Positions 18,279 through 28,044 of a stretch of 64,000 bases of DNA are shown piece by piece. The stretch's first letter is position 1. Each line of letters begins with the position of its first letter. The stretch is from Arthrobacter sp. EPSL27. Lineage in GTDB: Bacteria > Actinomycetota > Actinomycetes > Actinomycetales > Micrococcaceae. Both the position numbers and the translations under genes were made by a program. Under the pieces are notes generated by a model that did no database searches, was not told the DNA's origin, and saw only the letters and a program-made list of their open reading frames with translations. The stretch covers positions 30,701-94,700 of the forward strand of contig NZ_LNUT01000006.1 of the NCBI RefSeq assembly GCF_001512305.1. The letters are read 5' to 3'.

Positions 18279-18317
18279 GTGCCTGGCCGGCCGGCCCGTT
18301 TCCGGCCGGCCAGGCAC
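18279..18317 (+). terminator. Perfect 16-bp intercistronic hairpin
   Basis: GTGCCTGGCCGGCCGG and its exact complement surround a 7-base loop between the binding-protein gene and the first permease. Such hairpins often protect the binding-protein mRNA or partly terminate, giving more binding protein than permease; that role is inferred. Confidence 0.7.
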
Positions 18318-18344
18318 GCTGCAACTTCAGTTAGGTACCAAACC

Positions 18345-19358
18345 ATGACGACGACGACAGCCCCGCCCGCCGGCGTGCAGCCCGCGCCGGACTCCGCCAA
18401 GCCCCGCAAGCGGGCCAAGCGCACCGCCGGTGAAGGCCGCATGGCCGCACTGCTGCTCTCCCCCACCATCCTGGTGCTGGCCCTGGTGATCCTGTACCCG
18501 CTGCTGGCTGCGGTGCACCAGTCCCTGTACCGGGCCGAAACCGGGCTGGATGCGGACGGCTTCGTCGCCGACGTCGAATCCTTCGTGGGCCTGGCCAACT
18601 ACGCGGACATGTTCGTCGGCGAATCCGGCCGGCGCTTCCTGAACGCCCTCGGCAACACCACCTTCTTCACCCTCACCACCGTGTTCCTGGAAACGGTCCT
18701 GGGCCTCTGCCTGGCCCTCGCCATGAACCGGGCCTTCCGCGGCCGGTCCTTCCTGCGCGCCAGCATCCTGGTCCCGTGGGCCGTGCCCACCGCCGTCTCC
18801 GGCCTGCTGTGGCGCTGGATCTTCCAGTCCGACGGCATCGCCAACACCCTGATGGGCAGCGAGATCCTCTGGACCGCCGAGGGCAACGCCTCCCGCGCGG
18901 CCGTCATCATCGCCGAGGTCTGGAAGACCGCCCCGTTCATCGGCCTGCTGGTCCTGGCCGGCATGCAGGTGATCCCCGGCGAGGTCTACGAGGCCGCCAA
19001 GATCGACGGCGCCGGCTGGTGGCGCCAGCTCGGCTCCATCACCCTGCCGCTGGTCAAGCCCACCCTGCTGGTGGCCGTGCTGTTCCGCATGCTCGATGCG
19101 CTGCGCATGTTCGACCTGCCGTTCGTCCTGATCGGCCCGGGCAAGGAGTCCGTGGAGACCCTCTCCATGCTGGCCTGGGACGAATCCAATCAGCTCCGCT
19201 ACGGCTCCGCCTCCGCGTTCGCAGTGGTGCTCTTCCTGTACGTCGCCGTCGTCGCGATCGTGTTCGTGAAGGTCCTCGGCGCCGACGTCACCGGCGCCAA
19301 GGAACTGAAGCTGATCTCCAAAAAGAACCGCCAGAAGAAGGCCGAGGCCACCCGATGA
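18345..19358 (+). CDS. Sugar ABC transporter permease (first)
   Basis: A 337-aa MalF-type permease. ATG 18345 is preferred over a start inside the upstream hairpin at 18279. A basic cytoplasmic N-terminus precedes about six membrane segments, and the EAA loop (YEAAKIDGAGWWRQLGSITLP) lies at about residues 218-238, where the shared ATPase would dock. It pairs with the next gene, whose start overlaps this stop (ATGA). It acts in the cytoplasmic membrane as half of the translocation channel for the sugar delivered by the lipoprotein. Confidence 0.92.
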   Translation: MTTTTAPPAGVQPAPDSAKPRKRAKRTAGEGRMAALLLSPTILVLALVILYPLLAAVHQSLYRAETGLDADGFVADVESFVGLANYADMFVGESGRRFLNALGNTTFFTLTTVFLETVLGLCLALAMNRAFRGRSFLRASILVPWAVPTAVSGLLWRWIFQSDGIANTLMGSEILWTAEGNASRAAVIIAEVWKTAPFIGLLVLAGMQVIPGEVYEAAKIDGAGWWRQLGSITLPLVKPTLLVAVLFRMLDALRMFDLPFVLIGPGKESVETLSMLAWDESNQLRYGSASAFAVVLFLYVAVVAIVFVKVLGADVTGAKELKLISKKNRQKKAEATR

Positions 19359-20275
19359 CTCTCTCCGATCTCCGCAACGCCGCGGCCGATTCCGGCGCCG
19401 CACCCCAGGCGACGGACGCCGCCGTCGGCCGTTCCGCCAAAGCGAAGCCAAAGCGCACGTGGCGCTCCTACAGCGTGTACCTGGGCCTGGCGCTGATCTT
19501 CGCGTACTGCCTGGCGCCGTTCTACTGGATGCTGGTCTCCAGCCTCCGCCGCACCGCCGACATTTTCGACAACACCCTGCTGCCGGCGCCGTTCTCGCTG
19601 GAGAACTACGCCAAGGTGTTCGACGGCTCCACCATGTTCGGCCAGGCCCTGCTGAACTCCCTGGTCGTGGCCGGCACCACCACGGTGTTCGCGCTGCTGC
19701 TGGGGGTGTTCGCTGCCTACGCGATCTCCCGGCTGAACTTCCGCTTCAAGTCGCTGATCCTGGGCGTCATCATCGCGACGTCGATGTTCCCCGGCATCTC
19801 CGTGGTGGTCCCGCTGCTGCGGCTCTTCACGGACCTCGGCTGGATCAACACCTACCAGGCCATGATTGTGCCGAGCCTGTCCTTCGCGATCCCGCTGGCT
19901 GTCTGGAACCTCACCACGTTTATGAAGGCCCTGCCGTTCGACCTTGAGGAAGCCGCCATGATCGACGGCTGCACCAAGTGGCAGGCGTTCCGCCGCGTGC
20001 TGCTGCCGCTCGCCGCGCCGGGCGTGTTCACCACCGCGATCCTGACGTTCATCCACAGCTGGAACGAATTCATCATCGCCCTGTCCATGATCAACGACCC
20101 CAAGATCCAGACCGCCACCGTGGCCATCTCCAAGTTCACCGGCGCCACCGAGTTCCAGGCCCCGTTCGGCGAGCAGATGGCCGCCGGCGTGATTGTCACC
20201 GTGCCGCTGGTGATCATGGTGCTGGTCTTCCAGCGCCGCATCGTCGAGGGCCTCACCGCGGGCGCCAGCAAGTGA
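19355..20275 (+). CDS. Sugar ABC transporter permease (second)
   Basis: A 306-aa MalG-type permease. Its ATG overlaps the preceding stop by four bases, indicating translational coupling. Six membrane segments are visible, and the EAA loop (LEEAAMIDGCTKWQAFRRVL) sits near residues 198-217. The extended N-terminal tail is rich in Ala and basic residues. It completes the transporter core, and its own stop overlaps the GTG start of the GH13 enzyme, so transport and hydrolysis are made together. Confidence 0.92.
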   Translation: MTLSDLRNAAADSGAAPQATDAAVGRSAKAKPKRTWRSYSVYLGLALIFAYCLAPFYWMLVSSLRRTADIFDNTLLPAPFSLENYAKVFDGSTMFGQALLNSLVVAGTTTVFALLLGVFAAYAISRLNFRFKSLILGVIIATSMFPGISVVVPLLRLFTDLGWINTYQAMIVPSLSFAIPLAVWNLTTFMKALPFDLEEAAMIDGCTKWQAFRRVLLPLAAPGVFTTAILTFIHSWNEFIIALSMINDPKIQTATVAISKFTGATEFQAPFGEQMAAGVIVTVPLVIMVLVFQRRIVEGLTAGASK

Positions 20276-21960
20276 GCGCAGTGTCCTTCTCCGAATCCCT
20301 GGACCGTACCCCTGCTGCTGCTGAGGTTCCGCTGTCCTCCCCGCTGTCGCCGGCGGCGGAGTGGTGGCAGTCCGCCGTCATTTACCAGGTCTATCCGCGG
20401 TCCTTCGCCGACGGCGACGGCGACGGCGTGGGCGACCTTGCCGGCCTGACCGCGCGGCTGCCGTACATCGCGGCCCTTGGCGTGGACGGGATCTGGATGA
20501 CCCCGTTCCAGCCCTCCCCGCAGGTGGACCAGGGCTACGACGTGTCCGACTACTGCGGTGTGGACCCGCTGTTCGGCACCCTGGAGCAGTTCGAGGTGCT
20601 GCTGGCGCAGGCGCACGCGCTGGGGCTGCGGGTGCTGCTCGACGTCGTCCCCAACCACTGCTCCTCGGCCCACCCGCTGTTCCAGGCGGCCCTCGCGGCC
20701 GGGCCGGGCTCGCCGGAACGGGACATGTTCCACTTTGTGCAGGGTCCGTCGGGCATGCCCGACGGCGGCGGGCCGGGTTCCGCTGACGTCCCGCCGAACA
20801 ACTGGCAGAGCGTGTTCGGCGGCCGGGCGTGGAGCCGGGCGAATCCCGGCTCGGAGACGGATAAGGACTGGTACCTGCACCTGTTCTCCCCCGAGCAGCC
20901 GGACTGGAACTGGCGCAATCCCGCCGTCGGCGAGTATTTCGACGGGGTGCTGCGGTTCTGGTTCGTCAAGGGCGTGGACGGGCTGCGGATCGACGTCGCG
21001 CATGCGCTGTTCAAGGCCGACGGCCTGCCCGATTCGCCGTCCGAGGGCGGTGTGGTGGACGGGCTGCGGTCCAACCCGCAGGTCTCGGACCAGGAGGACG
21101 TGCACGAGGTGTACCGCCGCTGGCGCCGGATCGCCGGGGAATACCAGCCGCAGCGGCTGCTGGTGGGCGAGGTCAACCTTGAACCCGCCCGCGCGGCCCG
21201 CTACACCCGCGCGGACGAGATGCACCAGGCGTTCGCGTTCGCGTTTGTGAAGCTGGGCTGGGATCCGGAGGCCTGGGCCGCCGTCGGAAACGACCTCGAC
21301 GCCGCCCGACAGGAGCACGGCGCCGCCCCCACCTGGGCGCTGGAGAACCACGACATTGTCCGCTCGGCCACCCGCTTCGGCGGCGGTCCTCTGGGCTCCG
21401 CCCGGGCACGCGCTGCCCTGGTGGCGCTGCTCGGCCTGCCGGGCGCGGCGTACCTGTACCAGGGCCAGGAGCTGGGCCTGCCGGAGGTCGACGTGCCGCT
21501 CGAGGCCCGGGTGGATCCCATGTGGGCCCGCGGCGGAGTCTGCCGCGACGGCGCCCGCGTGCCAATGCCGTGGACCGAGGACCCGGCACTGAACCACGGG
21601 TTTGCGTTGGGCGGCAGCCCGGCCGAATCCTGGCTGCCGCAGCCTGAGGGCTGGGGCACGCACGCCGTCGAGCGCCAGGAACTGGATCCAGAGTCGCCGC
21701 TGAACCTGGCCAAAACCGCACTGGAACTGCGCCGCACCCTCTGGAAGAACGAGGTCTTCACCGCAACCGACGGCGGCACCTGGCGGGTCGAGGCCGGGAA
21801 CCTCCTGGTGTGTGAACGCAACGCGGAGTTCCTAGTCGCCGTCGCGATGGGCACCGAACCGGTGCAGCTGCCGGCTGGGACGGTACTGCTCTCGGCGGTG
21901 CCGCTGGAAGAGGACGGCTGGCTGCAGCCGAACAACGCCGCGTGGGTGCTGCGGGGTTAG
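20272..21960 (+). CDS. GH13 alpha-glucosidase
   Basis: A 562-aa enzyme starting at GTG 20272, which overlaps the permease stop (GTGA). The (beta/alpha)8 barrel shows the GH13 landmarks: DVVPNH (region I), the catalytic nucleophile in GLRIDVAH (Asp241), the acid/base in LLVGEVN (Glu300) and the transition-state Asp in ENHD (Asp361). AVIYQVYPRSF near the N-terminus is typical of oligo-1,6-/alpha-1,4-glucosidases. There is no signal peptide, so it acts on imported sugar in the cytoplasm. It is the last gene of the operon. Substrate (maltose, isomaltose, trehalulose and so on) cannot be read from sequence. Confidence 0.92.
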   Translation: MSAVSFSESLDRTPAAAEVPLSSPLSPAAEWWQSAVIYQVYPRSFADGDGDGVGDLAGLTARLPYIAALGVDGIWMTPFQPSPQVDQGYDVSDYCGVDPLFGTLEQFEVLLAQAHALGLRVLLDVVPNHCSSAHPLFQAALAAGPGSPERDMFHFVQGPSGMPDGGGPGSADVPPNNWQSVFGGRAWSRANPGSETDKDWYLHLFSPEQPDWNWRNPAVGEYFDGVLRFWFVKGVDGLRIDVAHALFKADGLPDSPSEGGVVDGLRSNPQVSDQEDVHEVYRRWRRIAGEYQPQRLLVGEVNLEPARAARYTRADEMHQAFAFAFVKLGWDPEAWAAVGNDLDAARQEHGAAPTWALENHDIVRSATRFGGGPLGSARARAALVALLGLPGAAYLYQGQELGLPEVDVPLEARVDPMWARGGVCRDGARVPMPWTEDPALNHGFALGGSPAESWLPQPEGWGTHAVERQELDPESPLNLAKTALELRRTLWKNEVFTATDGGTWRVEAGNLLVCERNAEFLVAVAMGTEPVQLPAGTVLLSAVPLEEDGWLQPNNAAWVLRG

Positions 21961-22409
21961 GAAACTGCGGGGGCCTGTCCACGGCTCCGTCGGGAGCTGG
22001 GACGGCCCTTCGCTTTCCATGGCGTTGCGCCGGGCGTCGCCTCCTAAATCTGCTGCCCCAGCGGCAATATGGTTGGAACAAATCGGCCTCCTCCATTAGG
22101 GCCTCCCACATTGGGTTCGCCTCTCCACTACGGGCTCGCAACTCGGTGAGGCGATAAGCCGACTGCGCGTCGGGGATTGGAAGCATCCCCCGTGCATGAC
22201 CCCCTGTTTGTCACGACGCGGCCCTTATGGCCTATATTTTGATTTGCGCCTCATTGCCGCCAGAATGACACCGACATTGGACGCTGTGCATAAGGTCCGT
22301 TCGAATTCAGGCGACGCGGGTTGAGCATTCTCCCACCACCCTGACCCCGACCGCGGAATCCCAACCTTGGGCCCGCAATCAGAGCTATCGATTTAGACGG
22401 AGAACCCAA
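21961..22409. other. Junction between sugar operon and accessory region
   Basis: About 450 bases with no convincing gene. A minus-strand frame from 22186 begins like protein (MLPIPDAQSAYRLTELRA) but soon runs antisense into the glucosidase gene, so it is at best a short fragment. GC falls toward 22200-22400, marking the left edge of the second accessory block. Confidence 0.4.
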
Positions 22410-24071
22410 TTGCCCGGAGCAAAACTCACTAGCGACGAGAAGTACTTGCTGAAGCGCTGGAATGAAAGTTCCCAGGGCGACGCACCCACCCTGCGAGAAA
22501 TCGAAGTGCGGCCCGAGCCCGGAGCTGTCGGAATCAGGGGACTTACTAAAACCAAAGTGCGTTTCGACTTCCCCGTATCCGTTCTCGTTGGAGCGAATGG
22601 ATCCGGGAAGTCGACCCTACTCGCGCTGGCGGCTCTGGCCTTCAACGGAGCGTCTCATACGCCCCACGGCCGCTCGAAGCCCGGCTACACCTTTGTTGAC
22701 TTCTTTGCGCGCACGAAACGCGAGGACATCCCTCTGAACATCCGTATCGATTGGCGCTTTTCAGGCGCCGACGAGCTGAACGTCTGGCGGAAGACTCCCC
22801 AGAAATGGATGCACTACGAACGGCGACCGGCGAACTCCGTCGTACACGTTGGCCTGAGTCGAGTGGCATCTTTTGTCGAAAGTGCCGGCCACCGCCGGGA
22901 GTTCGGGGCAACGGGTAACTGGCGTTCTAAAGATCTGGACAATACTTCTGTTGCCTACTTGACAAAAATCTTATCTCGATCGTATTCAAGAGCAGCCACC
23001 CTGGTTTCTCCGCGGTACACCATGCCCACGATGACAGGTGATCATCTGTATTCCGGATTCAACATGGGGACCGGGGAGAGCGCGCTGCTTGCCATTCTGT
23101 CAGCGCTACAGGAAGCACCAACCGGAAGCCTGGTTCTCGTCGAAGAAATAGAAATGGGGATACATGCCGAAGCGCTAGACGCTCTGGCATCGGTGCTCGT
23201 GGAGGTCGCCAAGAAACGAAATCTGCAGATTGTATGCACGTCGCACAGTGCGGCCTTCATCGATGGGTTACCTCGGGAGTCGAGAGTTTTGGTTCGAAGG
23301 CGGCCCAGCGGACATTCATGCATTACCGGAGTTACAACCCGGACGGCCCTTTCTGACCTCTCGGGTTCGGCCACGCCGGAACTTCGTGTCGTGTGTGAAG
23401 ATGAGCTCGCTCGGCAAATTCTTGAAGTATCTTTGCCCAAGGACATCCGAAGCCGGATCCAAATAATCCCCGTAGGTTCTAGCTCGGCCCTTGCCACGGC
23501 CGCAAGGACTCTCAGTCAAGAGAATCCCCAGGCTCCCATACTTATCGTCTGGGACAGCGATGTGTCGGACAAAGAAGTTCGTTCAAGCTGCAATAAGGCG
23601 GACTTCGCCAGCGCCGGACCGATCGGGGGCATGGAGTGGAACCGGCTGCCCGGTCTTACCGACAAAGAAGGTCGCCCGGTGACGAACGCCCTGGGAAAGT
23701 TGTTGCCGCCCGAAGAGACAATTCGGCGATCCATCCTCCAATCCTCTGGCACCCTTAGTGATGTCTCAACGACGCTGAACACCGAGCCCGATGATTTGGT
23801 CGATGCTCTGCAGAGTTCCGCAATTTCCAGCGGCACTCATCACGATCTGTTCACCGTGGTGGGTGAGAAGCTCAGCCACGATCCAGACTTGGTTCGGAAT
23901 GTCCTGATCGGCGCATACGCCAGGGTTTGCAGCGCGGCCGCAATTGAAGATCAACTTCGGCGCATGCTCCGCGGGACGGTGCACAGTTTCCAGCCTCCTG
24001 TGGCCGAAAAAGTCGTTGTTGACTCAACCGGGGACACACCAGAAGACATTTCATCGCAGGCTAGCGCCTGA
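22410..24071 (+). CDS. OLD-like ATPase with TOPRIM-like nuclease domain
   Basis: A 553-aa protein starting at TTG 22410 with GGAGA about 8 bases upstream. The N-terminal ABC-type ATPase shows Walker A GANGSGKST (61-69), Walker B LVLVEEIEMG and the switch histidine in CTSHSAAF. After about residue 325 a TOPRIM-like domain begins with an acidic pair (VVCEDELARQ) and continues to ILIVWDSDVSDKE, the usual Glu then Asp-x-Asp pattern. This architecture is that of OLD (overcoming lysogenization defect) family nucleases, which act in phage defence, alone or with partners such as GajB. No UvrD-like partner is adjacent, so it is probably a stand-alone OLD-type gene. GC is lower than in the preceding operon and pseudogenes follow, consistent with transfer. 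Confidence 0.75.
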   Translation: MPGAKLTSDEKYLLKRWNESSQGDAPTLREIEVRPEPGAVGIRGLTKTKVRFDFPVSVLVGANGSGKSTLLALAALAFNGASHTPHGRSKPGYTFVDFFARTKREDIPLNIRIDWRFSGADELNVWRKTPQKWMHYERRPANSVVHVGLSRVASFVESAGHRREFGATGNWRSKDLDNTSVAYLTKILSRSYSRAATLVSPRYTMPTMTGDHLYSGFNMGTGESALLAILSALQEAPTGSLVLVEEIEMGIHAEALDALASVLVEVAKKRNLQIVCTSHSAAFIDGLPRESRVLVRRRPSGHSCITGVTTRTALSDLSGSATPELRVVCEDELARQILEVSLPKDIRSRIQIIPVGSSSALATAARTLSQENPQAPILIVWDSDVSDKEVRSSCNKADFASAGPIGGMEWNRLPGLTDKEGRPVTNALGKLLPPEETIRRSILQSSGTLSDVSTTLNTEPDDLVDALQSSAISSGTHHDLFTVVGEKLSHDPDLVRNVLIGAYARVCSAAAIEDQLRRMLRGTVHSFQPPVAEKVVVDSTGDTPEDISSQASA

Positions 24072-24289
24072 GCTGCGAACGGAACGCGCACTTCGACGAC
24101 GCCGTCGCGACAGTACGGACCAGTGTAGTTACCGACGAAGCGCTACTCAGCGCGGCATCATTACCCAAGACGACTGGCCACTTCTAACAATGTTGCGTGC
24201 CGGGACGCCAGATACGTGGGGACGCGACCTCCGCGGCCCGAGCCCCGCAACCTGCCGCGGCGGGTTGGAGCGGCGTAGCGGCCGCATGC

Positions 24290-24780
24290 CGTCAACCGTC
24301 TGGCAGACCGGTCCACCTCCGTCAGCTCGCAAGCACCGGGGAAGCCACGCGGCTGGCGCTCTCGCAGGGGCAGTTCCTGACGGAGGAACGGCTGGACTGC
24401 GCCGTACCGGATGGACGGAGTCGTTCGAGGGGTTCGGCGAGATCCCGCGGGCAGATCCGCTGCTCAGGCTGGTGGTGGCCCTACAGGCCGTCACCGGTTT
24501 CGGGCTGCTGACGGCAACGGTCACCTGGATCCTGCAGACGTACCCTGCCCTGAACCGCCGCCGGACCCTGGCCCACCAGCTGAACCTGTTCGGGGAAGCG
24601 GCAGGTCCCTCCGGTGTATTGTCCCTAGATCCCGGGCATGCCGCCGGACTGCTGGAGGCCATGGCCGGCAACGTGGCGTCGGTGAGCATCGATCTGCAAG
24701 CGTTCCGTGAAACCTACTACTTCCGTGGACTTGAGCGGCGAGGCTCCCTGCCCGCCACGGTGGCCTACGCCGCGCTCTGA
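24290..24780 (+). pseudogene. Truncated ion-channel-like gene
   Basis: From about 24400 the + frame encodes a segment resembling the C-terminal half of a two-pore-type potassium channel: EGFGEIPRADPLLRLVVALQ, a hydrophobic helix (AVTGFGLLTATVTWILQTY) and a cytoplasmic tail ending at AYAAL. The pore-forming N-terminal half is missing, and upstream codons in this frame overlap the end of the nuclease gene and look non-coding. It is most likely a 5'-truncated, inactive remnant. Confidence 0.6.
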
Positions 24781-24796
24781 GTAACGAGCTGCGCTA

Positions 24797-25613
24797 AGCG
24801 CCGGTCACGACGGTCACGCCGGGGCCCGGCCGGTCCCGGACGCCCAACTTCTTGAGTGCGAACGGTCCCAGGACCGTCCCACTGAGAATGATGACCGCGA
24901 AGATCAGGCATGAGAACTGCCACGATCCACCCTCATACAGCAGACCCGCGAGCAGCCCCCCGCTGCGGCGCCGAGCATCCAGAAGTTGGTCAGCAGGCCT
25001 AACCCGCGGCCCACCCGGTGCCCATTGACCTCGGCCACGACCGCCCGCTGGATCGGGAGCAAGATCGCCCAGGAGGCACTCGTCAGCACCCACAGCGCGG
25101 CGACCATGAGCGGACTGAGAGTGAACACGAGACCGGACGCCGTCCCTGCCGACGCGACGGAGGCAATGACATAGCTCGTACGCCGGCCCCGGCGTTCAAC
25201 AAAAGCGGTGCAACACACGGGGCATCACCGTGAGCACGATTCCGCCGGGGAGGTAGATCAGCGCAATCTGATAGACCTCGAGCCCGAGCGCTTTCTGCAG
25301 ATGAAGCAGCAACAACAACGAGACCCCGGCCCCAGCGACTGCGGTCATTGACGCGACAAGCAGCAGCGGGGCCAAAAGCTTTCCATCGCCCCGGATCCCG
25401 CCCGCGCTGGTGCTGCGCTGGCACCAGGAATCCCGGCACACGCAGCAACAAAGGTGCCGCGGCGATACAGACGATCGCGAGGGGCATGCCTTGGTGCCGT
25501 CCTCGCGGACGAGCGAGGCAGCCACATGAATGTACTGGTTTCCGTTCCCGGACGTCCCATGGTTCATAGCGGCCTACCGGAACCGTGGAAGCGCTGTGGC
25601 GGGCGTGATACAT
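24797..25613 (-). pseudogene. Frameshifted MFS transporter remnant
   Basis: Read on the minus strand, three frames in succession give membrane-transporter sequence. These are LLLLLHLQKALGLEVYQIAL and ALIYLPGGIVLTVMPRVL (about 25196-25400), then RGRRTSYVIASVASAGTASG with AALWVLTSASWAILLPIQRA (about 24960-25200), then LIFAVIILSGTVLGPFALKK (about 24797-24950). Together they look like the C-terminal half of a major facilitator. At least two frameshifts and the loss of the N-terminal half show it is broken. Confidence 0.7.
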
Positions 25614-25761
25614 CGAAGGCCTGACGGGGCAACGGGGGTTCAGTGCCTGTTGGAAGGATCAAGCTGACCACTACATATGCGTTCACATGGACCCCGGTGG
25701 TCCCTTTCTATGCGATATGCAAAAGGACCGGGACCCCGAACACCTAGCGCCTAAGAAGGCT

Positions 25762-26110
25762 CTAGATGGCTGGTTTCCTGACGTGCGTACTCAGGGAAGG
25801 CCTGTATTCCAACTCGAGAGTTACAAAGGACAAGCGAGCCGTCCGTGAGGTCCCCTCAGAGACTCCCTTATCCCCTTGTCCGGTCGACGACAACGGTGTC
25901 GACTTCTCGCCGACCGGCACACCGCTGACGCTGAAGGGGTAGAAGCAGAAGTAACCATTGTCCGGGCTCCGGTCCTCGAAAGTGGCGGTTCCGACTTTGC
26001 CCATGGCGACAGTTGACTTTGGTCTGGATCTTGACCTCGTCTCCCGCCTTGAGAGCACTGACCTTTTTTGGGTGCGCACTTGACGCCGGGCAACGTGAGG
26101 GTTTCAACAG
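25762..26110 (-). pseudogene. Frameshifted secreted-protein remnant
   Basis: On the minus strand the frames join as LTLPGVKCAPKK...VSALKAGDEVKIQTKVNC, then after a shift near 26010 GTATFEDRSPDNGYFCFYPF through to VTLELEYRPS and a stop at 25762. The pattern of short beta-strand-like segments and cysteines suggests an extracytoplasmic protein. I do not recognise the family. At least one frameshift and no clear start or signal peptide make it a probable pseudogene. Confidence 0.45.
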
Positions 26111-26341
26111 CTCCCGAACGTTACCCTTCTGGTATCGCTGTCAGGTTCCCATCGGGGACGAAGAAACCGGCCAGGATTTGATCGACCCGGCATTCCGAGA
26201 AGTGCAGCCGACGGGCCATCCGCGGCGTCATCAGGCCGCCAGCAGCTGTCCCACCATTATGATTATGCAATCACCACCTCCCGCTCTACCCAAGCGGGAA
26301 TCGTCACGGCACCTAAAACTTAAAAACGAAACTTGGGGGAC

Positions 26342-27361
26342 ATGAAACTTCGTATCTCTGCCTTGGTGGCAGCCACACTCATCGCAGGTCTCACTGCATG
26401 CGGGGGAGGAGAGGAGCAGAAGGCAAGCGACGCTGCTTCCACATCTGCCAGTGCCTCACCGACAGCAGCCGCCAAGCCGGTACCTGATGTCGTCGGCAAA
26501 ACATATTTAGAAGCCCGATCCTTGCTGAACAAGAGCGACTACTACGCGCGCCTCATAGGCAAAGACGGCAAAGAGTGGAACACGAACATCGTGCCCAATG
26601 AGTCTGTCCTGGCGGTTTCGATGAACCCGGCCGCTGGCACAGTGCCTGCTAACGACACCATCGATATCACCGTGAATCTTACGCAGGAGGAATTCACCGC
26701 GGCAGTCAAGGCAAAGGCGGATGCGACAAAGGTCGCAGCCGAGGAAGCGAAGATCGCCACCCGCTACACGTACACCTGCGGCGCATACAGCAGCACGCAA
26801 CCCACGTACAAGTCCTATAAGGAAGTCTGGGCCAGCGCCGACTACAACGGCAGCGGCACGTGCTACATCAAGATCGATGGGAAGGACTCCTACAGCAAGC
26901 TCCCGCTTTTGCCTTCCGAGCAGAAAATCGTCGACTTCGTCGCATCCAAAGGAGGGGACGTTAGTCTCCCATCGGCCACTGTCGGTAGTGTCATGAAGCT
27001 CTGCGCAAAGCTGGATCCAGACTACACGGACCAGGTCGTAGCTCGTCCTGAATGGCGGAAATCTGAAGCTGAAGCCGCTCTCACCGTGTGCCCGGACGCC
27101 CCGCACGCAGCGGTTCTCCAGCAGGAAATCACCGCGGTGAAAATCGGTGACGGCGACAAAATCGTCGGCCAGACAATGGAGCCCGGTACGTGGAAGACAA
27201 AGGCTGGGATCAAGGATTGCTACTGGTCGCGCAACACCGGCGGCGGAGGCATCATCGCAAACGACTTCGTTGGCTTCGCACCAAACGGCGTAACTGTTAC
27301 TGTCTACCCCGGAGAGGGATTCGAATCATCCCGTTGCGGAACCTGGACGAAGATCGGATAA
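26342..27361 (+). CDS. PASTA-domain lipoprotein
   Basis: A 339-aa lipoprotein from ATG 26342 (GGGGGA just upstream). The signal peptide ends in the lipobox LTAC (Cys20) before a Ser/Ala/Thr-rich linker. Residues about 48-115 form one PASTA domain (PVPDVVGKTYLEARSLL through DTIDITVNL). The middle part has paired cysteines (YTCGAYSS and GTCYIKI). The last 70 residues (VGQTMEPGTWKT, DCYWSR, RCGTW) match a small secreted beta-rich domain that recurs in actinobacterial surface proteins. PASTA domains usually bind peptidoglycan, so this is probably a cell-surface protein. It is intact although flanked by pseudogenes, and is followed by a strong terminator. Confidence 0.8.
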   Translation: MKLRISALVAATLIAGLTACGGGEEQKASDAASTSASASPTAAAKPVPDVVGKTYLEARSLLNKSDYYARLIGKDGKEWNTNIVPNESVLAVSMNPAAGTVPANDTIDITVNLTQEEFTAAVKAKADATKVAAEEAKIATRYTYTCGAYSSTQPTYKSYKEVWASADYNGSGTCYIKIDGKDSYSKLPLLPSEQKIVDFVASKGGDVSLPSATVGSVMKLCAKLDPDYTDQVVARPEWRKSEAEAALTVCPDAPHAAVLQQEITAVKIGDGDKIVGQTMEPGTWKTKAGIKDCYWSRNTGGGGIIANDFVGFAPNGVTVTVYPGEGFESSRCGTWTKIG

Positions 27362-27441
27362 ATGCTCTGCGTCACGCTCCAATTGGCCGCCTAACTAATC
27401 GGCAAGGAAGCCCACACCCGTAAGTTGGACGCACATAGCAC

Positions 27442-27479
27442 CGAAGAGGGGGACCGCTTGTTGGTGGTCCCCCTCTTCG
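27442..27479. terminator. Perfect 14-bp bidirectional hairpin
   Basis: CGAAGAGGGGGACC and its exact complement enclose a 10-base loop, followed by GTTTCG. It lies 80 bases after the PASTA gene and just before the end of the minus-strand remnant, so it can serve both strands. Confidence 0.85.
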
Positions 27480-27486
27480 TTTCGCC

Positions 27487-28032
27487 CTATAGGGCTGGGC
27501 CGCTTTTGCTCCGCTCAGCACCCACCGCTGGCCCGGTAAGGGTCTTTCTGGCCTTAGCTGCCTTGCCTGCGGTGACCGATGCGCTGGGGTGCGTGCTCTC
27601 GCTGCGGGCGGCAGCGAGACGCCCCCGTATCTGCGTTTCGCTGGCGCCGGTATTCGCCAGGGATTCAGCGAATTTCTCATGGTGTTGGGCCGAGCTGTAG
27701 CCGGCGGCCGACATGCTCTCTGCTCTCAGGCCCTGGTCTTTGAGATGGCTGCTGTCGTTGCCGGTGACGCGGTTTTCGATTTCGCGGCCGACGCTTTCCA
27801 CGCGGGCGAAAAGTTCTTTCTCGGCCCGTTCGTAGCGCAGCTCCACGGGCGTCCGCTCGGACCCTGTGAAACCGCTCTCGGCCAGGAGCTTGGCTTCGTG
27901 CATCTCCTTGGCGGCCTTTACCAACGCTGGGTCCTCGAAGTGCCAGGCACCTGCACCGTTGACGTTCGCGGTCGTCTCCTTGCGCAGCTGGTCAAGGTCG
28001 GGACCGTTGATGCCGTCCTTGACCAGCTTCAT
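27487..28032 (-). pseudogene. Probable 5'-truncated plasmid- or element-type gene
   Basis: A minus-strand frame codes for a polar, helical 181-aa stretch from ATG 28032 (MKLVKDGINGPDLDQLRK) to a basic tail (AAKARKTLTGPA). Glu/Arg-rich helical segments (TPVELRYERAEKELFARVES) suggest coiled coil. Upstream of 28032 the frame stays open but loses protein character, as if the 5' part was removed. I do not recognise the family; such tails occur in large plasmid-transfer proteins, but this is a guess. It could also be an intact small protein. Confidence 0.4.
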
Positions 28033-28044
28033 CGCGGCCGCGCC

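Noticed and set aside
21758..22186. Minus-strand frame whose start resembles protein
   Set aside because: Only the first 45 residues look plausible; then it becomes antisense to the glucosidase gene, and no family is recognised.
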